NCBI RefSeq assembly: GCF_015694425.1
Contig: NZ_JADQDN010000001.1
Span: 682,001-746,000 of the forward strand
Direction of reading: 5' to 3'
Length of the DNA: 64,000 bases
From: Microvirga terrestris
Lineage (GTDB): Bacteria; Pseudomonadota; Alphaproteobacteria; Rhizobiales; Beijerinckiaceae
The notes beneath the pieces were generated by a model. The model was not told the DNA's origin. It worked only from the letters and a program-made list of their open reading frames with translations, and made no database searches. Position numbers and translations under genes: made by a program. This document shows positions 18,088 through 29,118 of the stretch, piece after piece. Numbering within the stretch: position 1 is the first letter of the stretch; each line of letters opens with the position of its first letter.

Positions 18088-19686
18088 TCAGGCGCGGGAG
18101 GCGAAGCAGTTCACGCCGCTCTTCTTGAGCTGCTTGCAGGCTTTGGAGGCATCGTCCGATTCCGAGAAGCCGGAGAAGCGGGCGCGATAGAGGGTGCTGC
18201 CGTCGACGGTCACCTTCTCCGTGAACGGCGCGGCTTTGCCGAGCACCTTGCCGAAGCGGCTGCGGGCCGAGTCGAGCATCTCTTTGGCCTTGGACTCGTC
18301 ATCCGTGGCGCCGAGCTGGATCACCCATCCGGACACGGCCGGACGCTCGACCTTCTTCGGCTCGGGAACATCGACCTTCAGCGAAGCGGTCTTGATCGGA
18401 GCCGAGGCTGCAGGAGCTGCCTCGACGGGCTTCGCTTCGATCTTGGCCACCAAGGCAGCTTTCTGTGACGCCGGGATCTGGGCCGGGGCCGCCTGCGGGG
18501 GCAGGGCGGCATAGGCCTGAGCATTCAGCGGCAGAGGCTCCTGGCCCTTCTGCCAGCGCACCGAGGAGGTGGAGGAGGGCGTCGTGGTGGAGCTTGCGCC
18601 GGTTGCTGATGCCACGACCGGGCGAAGCGTGTTCAGATCGAGAGGCTTGCGCTCGGGGGCAGGTTGCGGCGTCGTCGCCTGGGCCATCGGAGCCTCCGGG
18701 GTGGCGGAGGCAACCCTGATCGGGGCCTGCACGGGAGCCGGCTCGACAGGACGCGGAGCGGGGGCCTCGGCCACCATAGTGGGCTGGGCGGCACCTTCGA
18801 CCACCGGCGGCGCGATGCGGGCGCCGGCATAGGCGCGGGGCAGTTGATCGTCGATCAGGCTGGCCATCTTCTGGTCGCGGGAGGCGCCGGAACGGCCGCC
18901 GAGCACCACGGCGACGATGCTGCGGTTGGCGGTGTTGACCGAGGTCAGCAGGTTGAAGCCGGACAGGCGTGTATAGCCGGTCTTGATCCCATCCACCCCC
19001 TCAACCTTGCCCAGGAGCCGGTTGTGGCCGCGGATCGTGCGCTTGCCATACTGGAAGGAGCTGGTCTGGAAATAGGCGAAATATTTCGGGAAGCGGTCCT
19101 GAATCGCCCGGCCAAGCACCGACAGGTCGCGCGCGGTGGTGATGTTCGGCGGATCGTTCGGCAGGCCATGCGGGTTGTAGAAGGCGGTGGAACTCATGCC
19201 GAGCTCCCTCGCCTTGCGGGTCATCATCCGAGCGAAGTCTTCTTCCGAACCGGCAACGTTCTCGGCAACCACGACGGACACGTCGTTAGCCGAGAGAGTG
19301 ACCATCGCCTTGATGGCGTCGTCGACCGCGATGGTCGAGCCCGGACGCAGGCCAAGCTTGGTCGGCGGCTGGCTGGACGCATAAGACGAAACTGTAAGGG
19401 GGGTATCGAGGGTCATCCGGCCCCGCTCAAGCTGCTCGAAGAGCAGGTAGAGGCTCATGACCTTCGTGATGGAGGCGGGAATGCGGGGCGCATCGATATT
19501 CTCGCCCTGCAGAATCTTCCCTGTCTTGGCATCGACGACGATGGAGGCACTGGGAGGGCCATAGCCGCCGCCAGCCGGAGCCTTGCGACGCGCTGCCTCA
19601 GCGGGAGAGGTGATCGTAATGGCAAATGACGCGACGATACCAACGAGAGCCCATGCCTTTCGGTGTCCTGTCCAAACCGAATTCAT
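18088..19686 (-). CDS. D-alanyl-D-alanine carboxypeptidase with C-terminal SPOR domain
   Basis: This 532-residue exported low-molecular-weight penicillin-binding protein trims the terminal D-Ala of peptidoglycan stem peptides. The signal sequence ends near ITSPAEAA. Active-site motifs are SITK (SxxK), SAND (SxN) and KTG in DGIKTGYTRL. A proline/alanine-rich linker of about 150 residues leads to a C-terminal SPOR domain (WVIQLGATDDESKAKEML onward), which binds denuded glycan at the division site. The chosen ATG (MNSVWTGH) gives the usual start; an upstream in-frame start would add 26 non-signal residues. Confidence 0.92.
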   Translation of the reverse strand: MNSVWTGHRKAWALVGIVASFAITITSPAEAARRKAPAGGGYGPPSASIVVDAKTGKILQGENIDAPRIPASITKVMSLYLLFEQLERGRMTLDTPLTVSSYASSQPPTKLGLRPGSTIAVDDAIKAMVTLSANDVSVVVAENVAGSEEDFARMMTRKARELGMSSTAFYNPHGLPNDPPNITTARDLSVLGRAIQDRFPKYFAYFQTSSFQYGKRTIRGHNRLLGKVEGVDGIKTGYTRLSGFNLLTSVNTANRSIVAVVLGGRSGASRDQKMASLIDDQLPRAYAGARIAPPVVEGAAQPTMVAEAPAPRPVEPAPVQAPIRVASATPEAPMAQATTPQPAPERKPLDLNTLRPVVASATGASSTTTPSSTSSVRWQKGQEPLPLNAQAYAALPPQAAPAQIPASQKAALVAKIEAKPVEAAPAASAPIKTASLKVDVPEPKKVERPAVSGWVIQLGATDDESKAKEMLDSARSRFGKVLGKAAPFTEKVTVDGSTLYRARFSGFSESDDASKACKQLKKSGVNCFASRA

Positions 19687-19830
19687 GCTGAAAAATCCCT
19701 GTTTCGTTTGGTTCTTAGGCCCTTGCGCCCGGCTCTCTAAAAGGAACCGTTGCCGGCGCAACACATGGTCTGACGGTAAGGGGTTGCGGTTACGGGGGGG
19801 TTAACAGGGAGGATTCTCTCGGATGGGTTA

Positions 19831-19880
19831 TTGTGCAATGCACAATAAAACTTGACAACTTTTTGTGCATTGCACATAAA
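19831..19880 (+). promoter_or_regulatory. Phasin promoter with two PhaR-like TGC-N3-GCA palindromes
   Basis: TTGTGCAATGCACAA (19831-19845) and TTGTGCATTGCACAT (19863-19877) are near-identical palindromes with centres 32 bp apart, about three helical turns. A consensus -35 TTGACA (19852-19857) lies between them, and with a 17-bp spacer the -10 would be CATAAA (19875-19880), overlapping the second palindrome. PhaR of Paracoccus and Rhodobacter binds TGC-N3-GCA-type sites at phasin promoters, and the next gene is a phasin. Confidence 0.72.
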
Positions 19881-19942
19881 GGACTCCGTCAGCTGCTTAG
19901 CAGCGCTGACCATCATTAAACGCGTTATTGTCGAGGTTCACA

Positions 19943-20275
19943 ATGCTTCAGCCGTTCACCCAGATTCAGAAGCTCGGCCAGGACAACCTGGATGCCACCA
20001 TGAAGGCGCTCGGCGCTTTCTCCAGCACCTCCCAGGCGATCGCCACTGAGGCGGCCGAGTTCGCACGCAAGTCGTTCGAGCATACCTCCTCCACGGTTGA
20101 GAAGCTGCTCGGCGTGCAGACCCTGGACAAGGCGGTCGAGATCCAGACGGCTTACGTGAAGGGCGCCTATGAGAACCTGGTCAGCCAATCGACCAAGTTG
20201 GGCTCGCTCTACTCGAGCCTCGCCACCGAGACGCTGAAGCCCTACGAAGGCCTCCTGTCCAAGACAGCTGCCTGA
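19943..20275 (+). CDS. Phasin family protein
   Basis: This 110-residue, almost entirely helical amphipathic protein coats polyhydroxyalkanoate granules. It matches the phasin_2 pattern: FTQIQKLGQDNLDATMKALG, then AIATEAAEFARKSFEHTSST, the hydrophobic repeat VEKLLGVQTLDKAVEIQTAY and EPSMEDILA-unrelated tail YEGLLSKTAA. The ATG at 19943 is chosen over a TTG at 19928. The twin TGC-N3-GCA palindromes upstream predict PhaR control. No PHA synthase is in the window. Confidence 0.88.
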   Translation: MLQPFTQIQKLGQDNLDATMKALGAFSSTSQAIATEAAEFARKSFEHTSSTVEKLLGVQTLDKAVEIQTAYVKGAYENLVSQSTKLGSLYSSLATETLKPYEGLLSKTAA

Positions 20276-20303
20276 AGCAGCCAAGTCTCTATCCGTTCGG
20301 ATG

Positions 20304-20335
20304 AAGCGCCCGGCCTCGTGCCGGGCGCTTTGCGT
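20304..20335 (+). terminator. Rho-independent terminator after phasin gene
   Basis: AAGCGCCCGGC (20304-20314) pairs with GCCGGGCGCTT (20320-20330) around a 5-nt loop, followed by TGCGTT. It lies 28 bases after the phasin stop. Confidence 0.8.
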
Positions 20336-20357
20336 TGAAGGGCAGAGCGCCCGGGCG

Positions 20358-20381
20358 CGCGACCCGGTCGACCGGGTCGCG
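20358..20381. repeat. Perfect 24-bp palindrome
   Basis: The two 12-base halves CGCGACCCGGTC and GACCGGGTCGCG are exact reverse complements with no loop bases. It sits between the phasin terminator and clpS. Candidate roles are an operator or a hairpin with a tight loop. Confidence 0.6.
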
Positions 20382-20547
20382 AAGGCGTGACCAAGATGTC
20401 GCTCTTTTCATCCATCCTGCGACCACCCATCTGGTTGATCTGGCGAACCGAATGGAGCGACTATAGATTTGGCTGTGTGCTTTGGTCCAAACCGAGATGT
20501 GGCCTATGGCCGGGGCCAAGACGAGAAGAAGGGGCGGACGTCCGACG

Positions 20548-20952
20548 ATGCTGCGGTTAGCTTACGGTACTTTGACTCTGTCGGGGCAGTCTCCGATTTC
20601 GGCTGCCGGCGGGTCTCAGCCTCCTGGGGGAGATCCTGGAGGCGAGGATGGTGGTCGCTCGAACACGGCCATCATTACGAAAACCAAGCCGCGCACGAAA
20701 CGGCCGAACCTTTACCGCGTTCTCCTCTTGAACGATGATTACACCCCGATGGAGTTCGTGGTGCATGTGCTGGAGCGTTTCTTCAACAAAAACCGGGAGG
20801 ATGCGACCCGGATCATGCTGCACGTACACCAGAACGGCGTCGGGGAATGTGGAGTTTTTACCTACGAAATTGCCGAGACCAAGGTGACCCAGGTGATGGA
20901 TTTCGCCCGCAAGCACCAACACCCTCTGCAATGTGTAATGGAAAAGAATTAG
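20548..20952 (+). CDS. clpS: ATP-dependent Clp protease adaptor ClpS
   Basis: This product of about 134 residues delivers N-degron substrates to ClpA. The conserved core starts at [19 protein letters not shown] and contains [14 protein letters not shown] (substrate pocket), [20 protein letters not shown] and [13 protein letters not shown]. The start is uncertain: ATG at 20548 is used, and ATGs at 20497 and 20506 are in frame. The Gly/Pro-rich N-terminal part would be the flexible extension that enters the ClpA pore. clpA follows after 28 bases. Confidence 0.93.
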   Translation: MLRLAYGTLTLSGQSPISAAGGSQPPGGDPGGEDGGRSNTAIITKTKPRTKRPNLYRVLLLNDDYTPMEFVVHVLERFFNKNREDATRIMLHVHQNGVGECGVFTYEIAETKVTQVMDFARKHQHPLQCVMEKN

Positions 20953-20980
20953 CCGAGCCCTGCTCATAAAGGACAAGCCG

Positions 20981-23439
<2,459 letters not shown>

Positions 23440-23443
<4 letters not shown>

Positions 23444-23691
23444 CGAGCGAAATTCACGAGGGGCCGCTGCAGGCCTCCCACACCCTGGACGCTCCGGCGA
23501 AGGTCTCGTGGCGCGAGAAGCGGTACCAGCGCCGTCGCCGGCGCGTCTGGCTTGAGGAAATCCTCGGCTGGATCCTCGTGCCGGTGATCATTCTTGGCTG
23601 TTATTGGTTCCTGGAAGTGGGCCTGGGAGCTCTTGGCACGTCGCCGGCAGCGATCATGGAAGGCATCGAGGCTATCCTGGCCACACTCTGA
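23440..23691 (+). CDS. Small single-span membrane protein coupled to clpA
   Basis: This 83-residue product starts inside the clpA stop codon (ATGA), so translation is coupled. It has a strongly basic stretch (REKRYQRRRRRVWLEE) followed by one hydrophobic helix (ILGWILVPVIILGCYWFLEV), so the N-terminus should be cytoplasmic. I do not recognise a named family. The coupling suggests a function linked to ClpA or membrane proteolysis, which is inference only. Confidence 0.72.
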
Positions 23692-23711
23692 GGTCGGCTC
23701 TTCAGCCGAGC

Positions 23712-25724
23712 TTATTCAGAGCCGTACCGGATTACCGTCCGGTACGGCTTTTCGTTATTCGCTCGGGCAATAGGTGCATCGACAGTGCAGACGATGCCAG
23801 TGGGGGCAAAGTCGATTGTCGCTTTCCCGTGGAGATCGTGAGCAAGGCTGCGCTCGATCAGCCGGGTGCCGAAGCCCCGGCGTTTTGGAACCTCGACTGG
23901 CGGGCCGTTCATCTCGGACCAAGTCAGCTGCAAGCGCTTTTCCGAGGCGCCGCTCACAGACCAGGCAATCCGCACATCGCCGCCCTCGTTCGACAAGGCA
24001 CCATATTTCACCGCGTTCGTGGCGAGTTCCTGGAAGGCCATGGCGATGGCCAGCGCCATCCGTGGCGACAGGCGGATATCCGGTCCTTCCATTTGGATGC
24101 GCCTCTCCCTCTCGTGCCGATAAGGAGCCATGGCTTCCCTAACGATCTCGAGGAGGCCTGCGCCTTCCCAATTCTCCCGCGTCAGCACGTCGTGAGCACG
24201 GGAGAGGGCGAGCAGGCGCGCCTCCATGGCGGAGCGAGCCTCCTCCATGGCGTCGGCATTGCGAAGACTCTGGGACGCGATGGACTGGACGGTAGCGAGG
24301 GTGTTCTTCACCCGATGATTCAGCTCGTGGATGAGAAGCTCGCGGTGCTCCTCCGCCCGCTTCCTCTCCGTGATATCCACCACGATGCCGGGAAACCGAA
24401 CCGGCTTCCCTGCCACGAAATAGCAGCGGCCTTGCACGTAGACCCAACGGACCTGTGCGTCTCGGCCAATGGCGCGGTATTCGGTAGCAAAGGGATCGCC
24501 GGTTCGTACCGCCCGCTGGATCTGGGCCTCGATCCGGCGCCGGTCGTCCACGTGGATGCCGCTGATGAAGCTGGCGAGCGGTGCTCCCGCCTTGGCTATC
24601 GCAGGATCGACGCCAAAGATCTCGGCGAAGCGCGCATCGGCGTAGACAAGATCAGACTGGATGTCCCAGTCCCAGGTGCCGACGACGCCAGAGGCTTCAA
24701 TGGCGAGTTGGAGACGCTCCTCGCTCTTGCGTAAGGCCGCCTCCGTGCGCACCCGTTCGACGGCATCCCATGTCCGCTCCGCTACGTCCTCGATCAACTT
24801 GACGTCGCTATCACTCCAGAGGCGCGGCGTTCGATTGTGGACGTAGAGGGCTGCCACCATGCGCCCGCGTTTGATCAGGCTGCAGGTGACGACTGCACAA
24901 AATTCCAAGGCGGCAAAGGCAGCAAGATGGTCCGGAGAATTGGTACGGGGGTCCTGCGCAGCATCATGGACCACCAGAGTGTCACCGCGGATCAGAGCAC
25001 CGTGGATCTCCGGTCCAAAGGCGGCCAAATCATGAGTGCCGGTCTGGTGCGCGACGGTACCGTCGGTCCAATTGCTTTCCGTAGTGAAATAACGCTCAGT
25101 CTCCTCGACCTCGCCATAACCGACCCGGCTCGTCCTCAGATGTTCGCCGAGCATCTCCTGAGCGGCGGAGATCACCTGAGTCGGCTCATGAAGCCCGCGC
25201 AGACGGTCGCTCAAGCGAACGAGGAAATCGAGGCGTTGCTCGCCCTGCACCTTTCCCGTCGTTTCGTGAACGATGCAGACGATCCCCCCAACGTCGCCAG
25301 CCTCTTCGTGAATTGGGCTGTATGAAAAAGTCCACCAGGTTTGTTCAGGATAGCCGTTGCGCTCCAGAATGATTGGCAGATCCTCGAAGTAGCTGGCCTG
25401 CCCCAGAAGAGCTTTCTCGGCGATTGGGCCGACCGTTCCCCAGGCCTCTGCCCACACATCGCGAAAGGACTGACCCAGCGCTTCCGGCTTCGAACCGAGC
25501 ATCGGTGCATACGCATCATTGTAGAAGCTCGTCAGCTCCTGTCCCCACAGCATGTAGATGGGGAATTTCGAGTGGAGCATCATGCTCACAGCTGTGCGCA
25601 GGGAGGCCGGCCAGGTCTCGATGGGGCCGATCGGAGTTGCCGACCAGTCGTAATCGCGGATTCTCTCACCCATGCGTCCGCCGTTGGCGAGAAAATCAGG
25701 TTGTGGCTTGAAACGTTGATGCAT
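23712..25724 (-). CDS. HWE-family sensor histidine kinase (PAS-GAF-PAS)
   Basis: The product is about 670 residues and soluble. Domains in order: a PAS-like domain (about 20-170, with SKFPIYMLWGQELTSFYNDA), a GAF domain (about 175-330, with LVRLSDRLRGLHEPTQVISA), a PAS/PAC domain (about 340-460, with WDIQSDLVYADARFAEIFG), then the HWE kinase region with phosphoacceptor His in LLIHELNHRVKNTLATVQSI and an N-box in FQELATNAVKYGALS. HWE kinases often sense light or general stress. No cognate regulator is adjacent. The start is ATG 25724 or GTG 25739. The last codons lie inside the terminator hairpin at 23720. Confidence 0.88.
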   Translation of the reverse strand: MHQRFKPQPDFLANGGRMGERIRDYDWSATPIGPIETWPASLRTAVSMMLHSKFPIYMLWGQELTSFYNDAYAPMLGSKPEALGQSFRDVWAEAWGTVGPIAEKALLGQASYFEDLPIILERNGYPEQTWWTFSYSPIHEEAGDVGGIVCIVHETTGKVQGEQRLDFLVRLSDRLRGLHEPTQVISAAQEMLGEHLRTSRVGYGEVEETERYFTTESNWTDGTVAHQTGTHDLAAFGPEIHGALIRGDTLVVHDAAQDPRTNSPDHLAAFAALEFCAVVTCSLIKRGRMVAALYVHNRTPRLWSDSDVKLIEDVAERTWDAVERVRTEAALRKSEERLQLAIEASGVVGTWDWDIQSDLVYADARFAEIFGVDPAIAKAGAPLASFISGIHVDDRRRIEAQIQRAVRTGDPFATEYRAIGRDAQVRWVYVQGRCYFVAGKPVRFPGIVVDITERKRAEEHRELLIHELNHRVKNTLATVQSIASQSLRNADAMEEARSAMEARLLALSRAHDVLTRENWEGAGLLEIVREAMAPYRHERERRIQMEGPDIRLSPRMALAIAMAFQELATNAVKYGALSNEGGDVRIAWSVSGASEKRLQLTWSEMNGPPVEVPKRRGFGTRLIERSLAHDLHGKATIDFAPTGIVCTVDAPIARANNEKPYRTVIRYGSE
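23720..23755. terminator. Rho-independent terminator between convergent genes, overlapping kinase 3' end
   Basis: AGCCGTACCGG (23720-23730) pairs with CCGGTACGGCT (23739-23749), followed by TTTCGTT on the plus strand. It ends the clpS-clpA transcript. The kinase stop codon (23712-23714) lies just past it, so on the minus strand the same stem encodes the last residues of the kinase. Confidence 0.8.
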
Positions 25725-25959
25725 CAAGCGTTCTCGCACGAGGGCATAATCAAGGGTGGCATGGGTGTGGGAAAATCCCGCGGAAGGGCTGGAGGTCCAT
25801 AGTCCACATATGAACCGATGTCGTGCATTTTCTAGAGCACGACTTGAGGCTCGCTGACGCGGTCCGTCCGTTGCTCAACACTTTTCCACCACATGATTTG
25901 ACTTGTCTCTCCCGAAGCCTAGGCTCTCACGAGCAATCCAGGCAGGAAACGAGGTCCCC

Positions 25960-26538
25960 ATGACGAAACTGATCGGTCTGTCGGGCAGCCTGCGGCAGGG
26001 CTCGTACAACACCGCGCTGCTTCGCAGCGCGGCCGGCATGATGCCGGCTGGTTCGGAACTCATCGTCGAGACTATCCGGGGCATTCCGCTTTACGATGCG
26101 GATCTGGAGGCCGAAGGAATCCCAGAGAAAGTGACCGCCCTGAAAGATGCCATTGCCGCTGCCGACGGCCTGCTTCTGGTCACCCCCGAATACAACAACT
26201 CGATTCCGGGCGTGTTCAAGAACGCCATCGACTGGCTTTCCCGCCCGGATGCGGACATCAAGCGCGTTTTTGGAAACAGACCTGTGGCCGTGATCGGCGC
26301 ATCTCCCGGCGGTTTCGGCACCATTCTGTCCCAGAATGCATGGCTCCCGGTGCTGCGCACCCTGAAAGCCGACTTCTGGGCTGATGGCCGCCTGATGGTG
26401 TCGCGGGCCGGAGCGGTCTTCAATCAGGATGGCAGCCTGACGGATCAGAAGATCGAGGACCAGCTTCGGAAGTTCCTTGGAGGCTTCGTCGTCTTCGCGC
26501 GTGCTGCGCGGCAAGGTGCACCTGCTGACAGCGCCTAG
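25960..26538 (+). CDS. NADPH-dependent FMN reductase family (ChrR-like quinone/chromate reductase)
   Basis: This 192-residue flavodoxin-fold enzyme has the FMN phosphate-binding loop LIGLSGSLRQGSYNTALL and the second FMN-contacting loop TPEYNNSIPGVFKNAIDWLS. GASPGGFGTI near residue 105 is also conserved. Members reduce quinones, chromate or azo compounds with NAD(P)H. The ATG at 25960 has AGGAAACGAGG upstream. Its stop overlaps the stop of the convergent gene by 4 bases. Confidence 0.88.
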   Translation: MTKLIGLSGSLRQGSYNTALLRSAAGMMPAGSELIVETIRGIPLYDADLEAEGIPEKVTALKDAIAAADGLLLVTPEYNNSIPGVFKNAIDWLSRPDADIKRVFGNRPVAVIGASPGGFGTILSQNAWLPVLRTLKADFWADGRLMVSRAGAVFNQDGSLTDQKIEDQLRKFLGGFVVFARAARQGAPADSA

Positions 26539-27710
26539 TCCTCTTCCCGATGCTTGAACGGGGTCGCCTCTTCCAGTTCCTCGGCCGCCTCAGACACGTA
26601 GAGGCGCTCCTGCTCGAGATAGGCCTGCACTGCGTGGCGAAGCCCAGGATCGGCGATGTCGTGTGCCGATGAGGTGAGCACAGGCCTGTAGCCCCGCGCC
26701 AGCTTGTGCTCGCCCTGTGCGCCCGCCTCCACCCGGTCGAGGCCGCGGGTGATGGCGAACGCGATAGCCTGATAGTAGCAGACCTCGAAATGCAGGAACG
26801 GATGATCCTCGATGCAGCCCCAGTTGCGTCCATAGAGGCGCTTGTCCCCGATGAAGTTGATGGCGCCTGCGATGTAGCGGCCGTTCCGCTTGGCCATGAC
26901 GAGCAGCACCCGGTCAGCCATGCGCTCGCCGATGAGCGAGAAGAAGAGGCGGTTGAGATAGGGACGGCCCCATTTGCGGGAGCCGGTATCCATGTAGAAG
27001 GCAAAGAAGGCGTCCCAATGCGCCTCGGTGATATCCTTGCCCGTCACCCACTCGATGGTGATGCCGTTGGTAAGAGCATCGCGCCGCTCGCGCCGCATCG
27101 CCTTGCGCTTGCGCGAGGCAAGCGCCGCCAGGAAGTCATCGAAGCTGCCATAGCCTTCGTTGAACCAATGGAATTGCTGGTCATTCCTGACCAAAAACTC
27201 TTCAGTCGTGAAGGCTTCGAGATCGTCCTGCTGCAGGAAGGTCGCGTGGATGGAGGAGGCGCCGGTCTGATCCCGCAGCGCCCGCAGGCCGGCGATGAGG
27301 TATGAGCGGGTCTCTGCCGCCTTGGGGCCGTTCGGCACGAGAAGACGAGGGCCGGTGGCAGGTGTGAACGGTACCGCCACCTGGAGCTTAGGATAATATC
27401 GCCCACCGGCGCGCGTATAGGCATCCGCCCATGAATGGTCGAACACGTACTCGCCCATGGAATGGGACTTGAGGTAGCAGGGCGCGGCGGCGAGCAATTT
27501 CTCGGTCTCGTCCTGGACGAGAACATGCAGGGGCGCCCAACCGGTTTTCGCGCCGACGCAGCCGGAATCCTCAATAGCCGAGAGGAAGGCGTGGGTGACG
27601 AAGGGATTGACCGGATCGTCATCGCCGGATCCCACCCTTAAGGCACAGGCATCCCAGTCGGCGGCAGGAACCGCCTTCAGGTCCTGGGCGATTTTGACTT
27701 GGAAGCTCAC
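26535..27710 (-). CDS. FemAB-like/GNAT-fold protein (PF04339, DUF482)
   Basis: This 391-residue protein matches the alphaproteobacterial family often annotated as peptidogalycan biosynthesis or GNAT N-acetyltransferase. Recognisable blocks are DDPVNPFVTHAFLSAIEDSG near the N-terminus, GEYVFDHSWADAYTRAGGRY, the basic segment LASRKRKAMRRERRDAL and FLHFEVCYYQAIAFAITRGL. The acyl donor and acceptor are unknown. It is third in a minus-strand group after ridA and the phosphodiesterase gene (63-base gap). Confidence 0.82.
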   Translation of the reverse strand: MSFQVKIAQDLKAVPAADWDACALRVGSGDDDPVNPFVTHAFLSAIEDSGCVGAKTGWAPLHVLVQDETEKLLAAAPCYLKSHSMGEYVFDHSWADAYTRAGGRYYPKLQVAVPFTPATGPRLLVPNGPKAAETRSYLIAGLRALRDQTGASSIHATFLQQDDLEAFTTEEFLVRNDQQFHWFNEGYGSFDDFLAALASRKRKAMRRERRDALTNGITIEWVTGKDITEAHWDAFFAFYMDTGSRKWGRPYLNRLFFSLIGERMADRVLLVMAKRNGRYIAGAINFIGDKRLYGRNWGCIEDHPFLHFEVCYYQAIAFAITRGLDRVEAGAQGEHKLARGYRPVLTSSAHDIADPGLRHAVQAYLEQERLYVSEAAEELEEATPFKHREED

Positions 27711-27773
27711 TGGGTGGAAGGACCCCGCCGTTAGGGATTAAGAGCTAATCACTCGACGGGATCCTTGCAACTA

Positions 27774-28526
27774 TCAGGGCAGAAACCCTTCGAACACCAT
27801 CTGGTCCGCATGTTTCTCGGCGCGGGCGCGATCCTCGGGATTGCGCACGGTCCAGGTCATGACGGGCAGGTTGCCCAAGAGCCTGCTCAGATGGGTCGAA
27901 GCGCAGGGAATGTCCTTCACGCGCCAAGAGAGGAAGTGCGGCTGCGTCTCCCCGAAATGGAGCAGGTTGGCCATCCGGTGCTTCTGCTCCTGCGTCAGGA
28001 AGCTGTCGGCCTTGGATGCATATTCCAGCTCACCGATGAACCCGCGCGTGATGGTGGGAGCATGTTCGCGCAGATGGGCCACGATGTCCGGATCGAAGGA
28101 CTTCACCACGAAGGGACCGGTGTAATCCTTGAGAATCTCGATGACCCGCTTCGTCAGCCGCATGTCGCCATTGAACTTGCTCTTGATCTCGACGACCAGC
28201 GGCGTGCGCCCGGCGATGGTGCCGAGATAATCCTTGAACGAGGGAATCTTGTCTCCGCCGATCGTACCGGAGATGTCGATCCGGGTCAGCTCGGAGAGCT
28301 TGCGATCCGCTACCGTGCCCGTCTCGCCGGTGAGGCGGTCGAGCTCGAAGTCGTGAAACACGATGGCTTCGTTATCGGCGGTCAGCTGAACGTCGAGCTC
28401 GATGGGAAAACCGCGCGCGATGGCGGCTTCCGCGGCCGAGATCGTGTTCTCGATAACACCCCCGGATTTGTTGTGAAGGCCGCGATGGGCGATGGGCTTT
28501 GCGACGAGCCAGGCAGGAATGCTCAT
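27774..28526 (-). CDS. Glycerophosphodiester phosphodiesterase
   Basis: This 250-residue TIM-barrel enzyme hydrolyses glycerophosphodiesters to glycerol-3-phosphate and an alcohol. The catalytic and metal residues are present: PIAHRGLHNKSGG and ENTISAAEAA (HRG...EN), then IELDVQLTADNEAIVFHDFE (ELD...H). No signal peptide is seen, so it should be cytoplasmic, like UgpQ. The start ATG overlaps the ridA stop (ATGA), so the two are translationally coupled. Confidence 0.9.
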   Translation of the reverse strand: MSIPAWLVAKPIAHRGLHNKSGGVIENTISAAEAAIARGFPIELDVQLTADNEAIVFHDFELDRLTGETGTVADRKLSELTRIDISGTIGGDKIPSFKDYLGTIAGRTPLVVEIKSKFNGDMRLTKRVIEILKDYTGPFVVKSFDPDIVAHLREHAPTITRGFIGELEYASKADSFLTQEQKHRMANLLHFGETQPHFLSWRVKDIPCASTHLSRLLGNLPVMTWTVRNPEDRARAEKHADQMVFEGFLP

Positions 28527-28993
28527 TGGACTTCGAACATCCCTTCGACTTCGACGCAGGCATCGAGCGGCAGTTCCGCCACGCCGACGGTGGAGCGGGC
28601 ATGCCGGCCGGCGTCGCCCAGCACTTCGACCATCAGGTCGGAGGCGCCGTTCATGACGGGAGCAAGCGCCGCAAAGGTCGGCACGGCGTTGATGAACCCG
28701 CCGAGGCGCACACAGCGCGTAACCTTGTCGAGATCGCCGACAGCAGCCTTGAGCTGGGCGAGAAGATTGATGGCGCAGAGCCGTGCCGCCGCCTGGGCGA
28801 CCTCAGCCGAAACCTCTGCGCCGACCTTGCCCTTGTGGGCGTCGGCCATCTTGCCGTCGAGCCCGAGGCAGAGCTGCCCGGAGATAATGACCAGATTGCC
28901 GGTTCGCACGAACGGCACATAATTCGCAACCGGCGCCGCCGGGGTCGGCAGGGTGATCCCCAGATCCTGAAGTTTCTTGTCGACTTTGCTCAT
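28523..28993 (-). CDS. RidA family protein (YjgF/YER057c/UK114)
   Basis: This 156-residue protein resembles the RidA-like branch with the signature SVGVAELPLD-type region (here STVGVAELPLDACVEVEGMF) near the C-terminus and NYVPFVRTGNLVIISGQLCL near the N-terminus. The archetypal RidA arginine (RxxxGVxxLP) is not in the standard context, so this may belong to a divergent Rid subfamily and need not be an imine deaminase. It is the first gene of a coupled operon with the phosphodiesterase and the FemAB-like gene. Confidence 0.85.
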   Translation of the reverse strand: MSKVDKKLQDLGITLPTPAAPVANYVPFVRTGNLVIISGQLCLGLDGKMADAHKGKVGAEVSAEVAQAAARLCAINLLAQLKAAVGDLDKVTRCVRLGGFINAVPTFAALAPVMNGASDLMVEVLGDAGRHARSTVGVAELPLDACVEVEGMFEVQ

Positions 28994-29118
28994 GGAGGCC
29001 TCGATGTGTCACATCATCCGGACGGAGTAGTGGCGGATGAGCCGGAAGGACGCAAGCGGGAACATTGCCCTGTGGGCAGGAGCGGCCTATCTTGGCTGCC
29101 GTTGCGTCGGGAGAAGAT

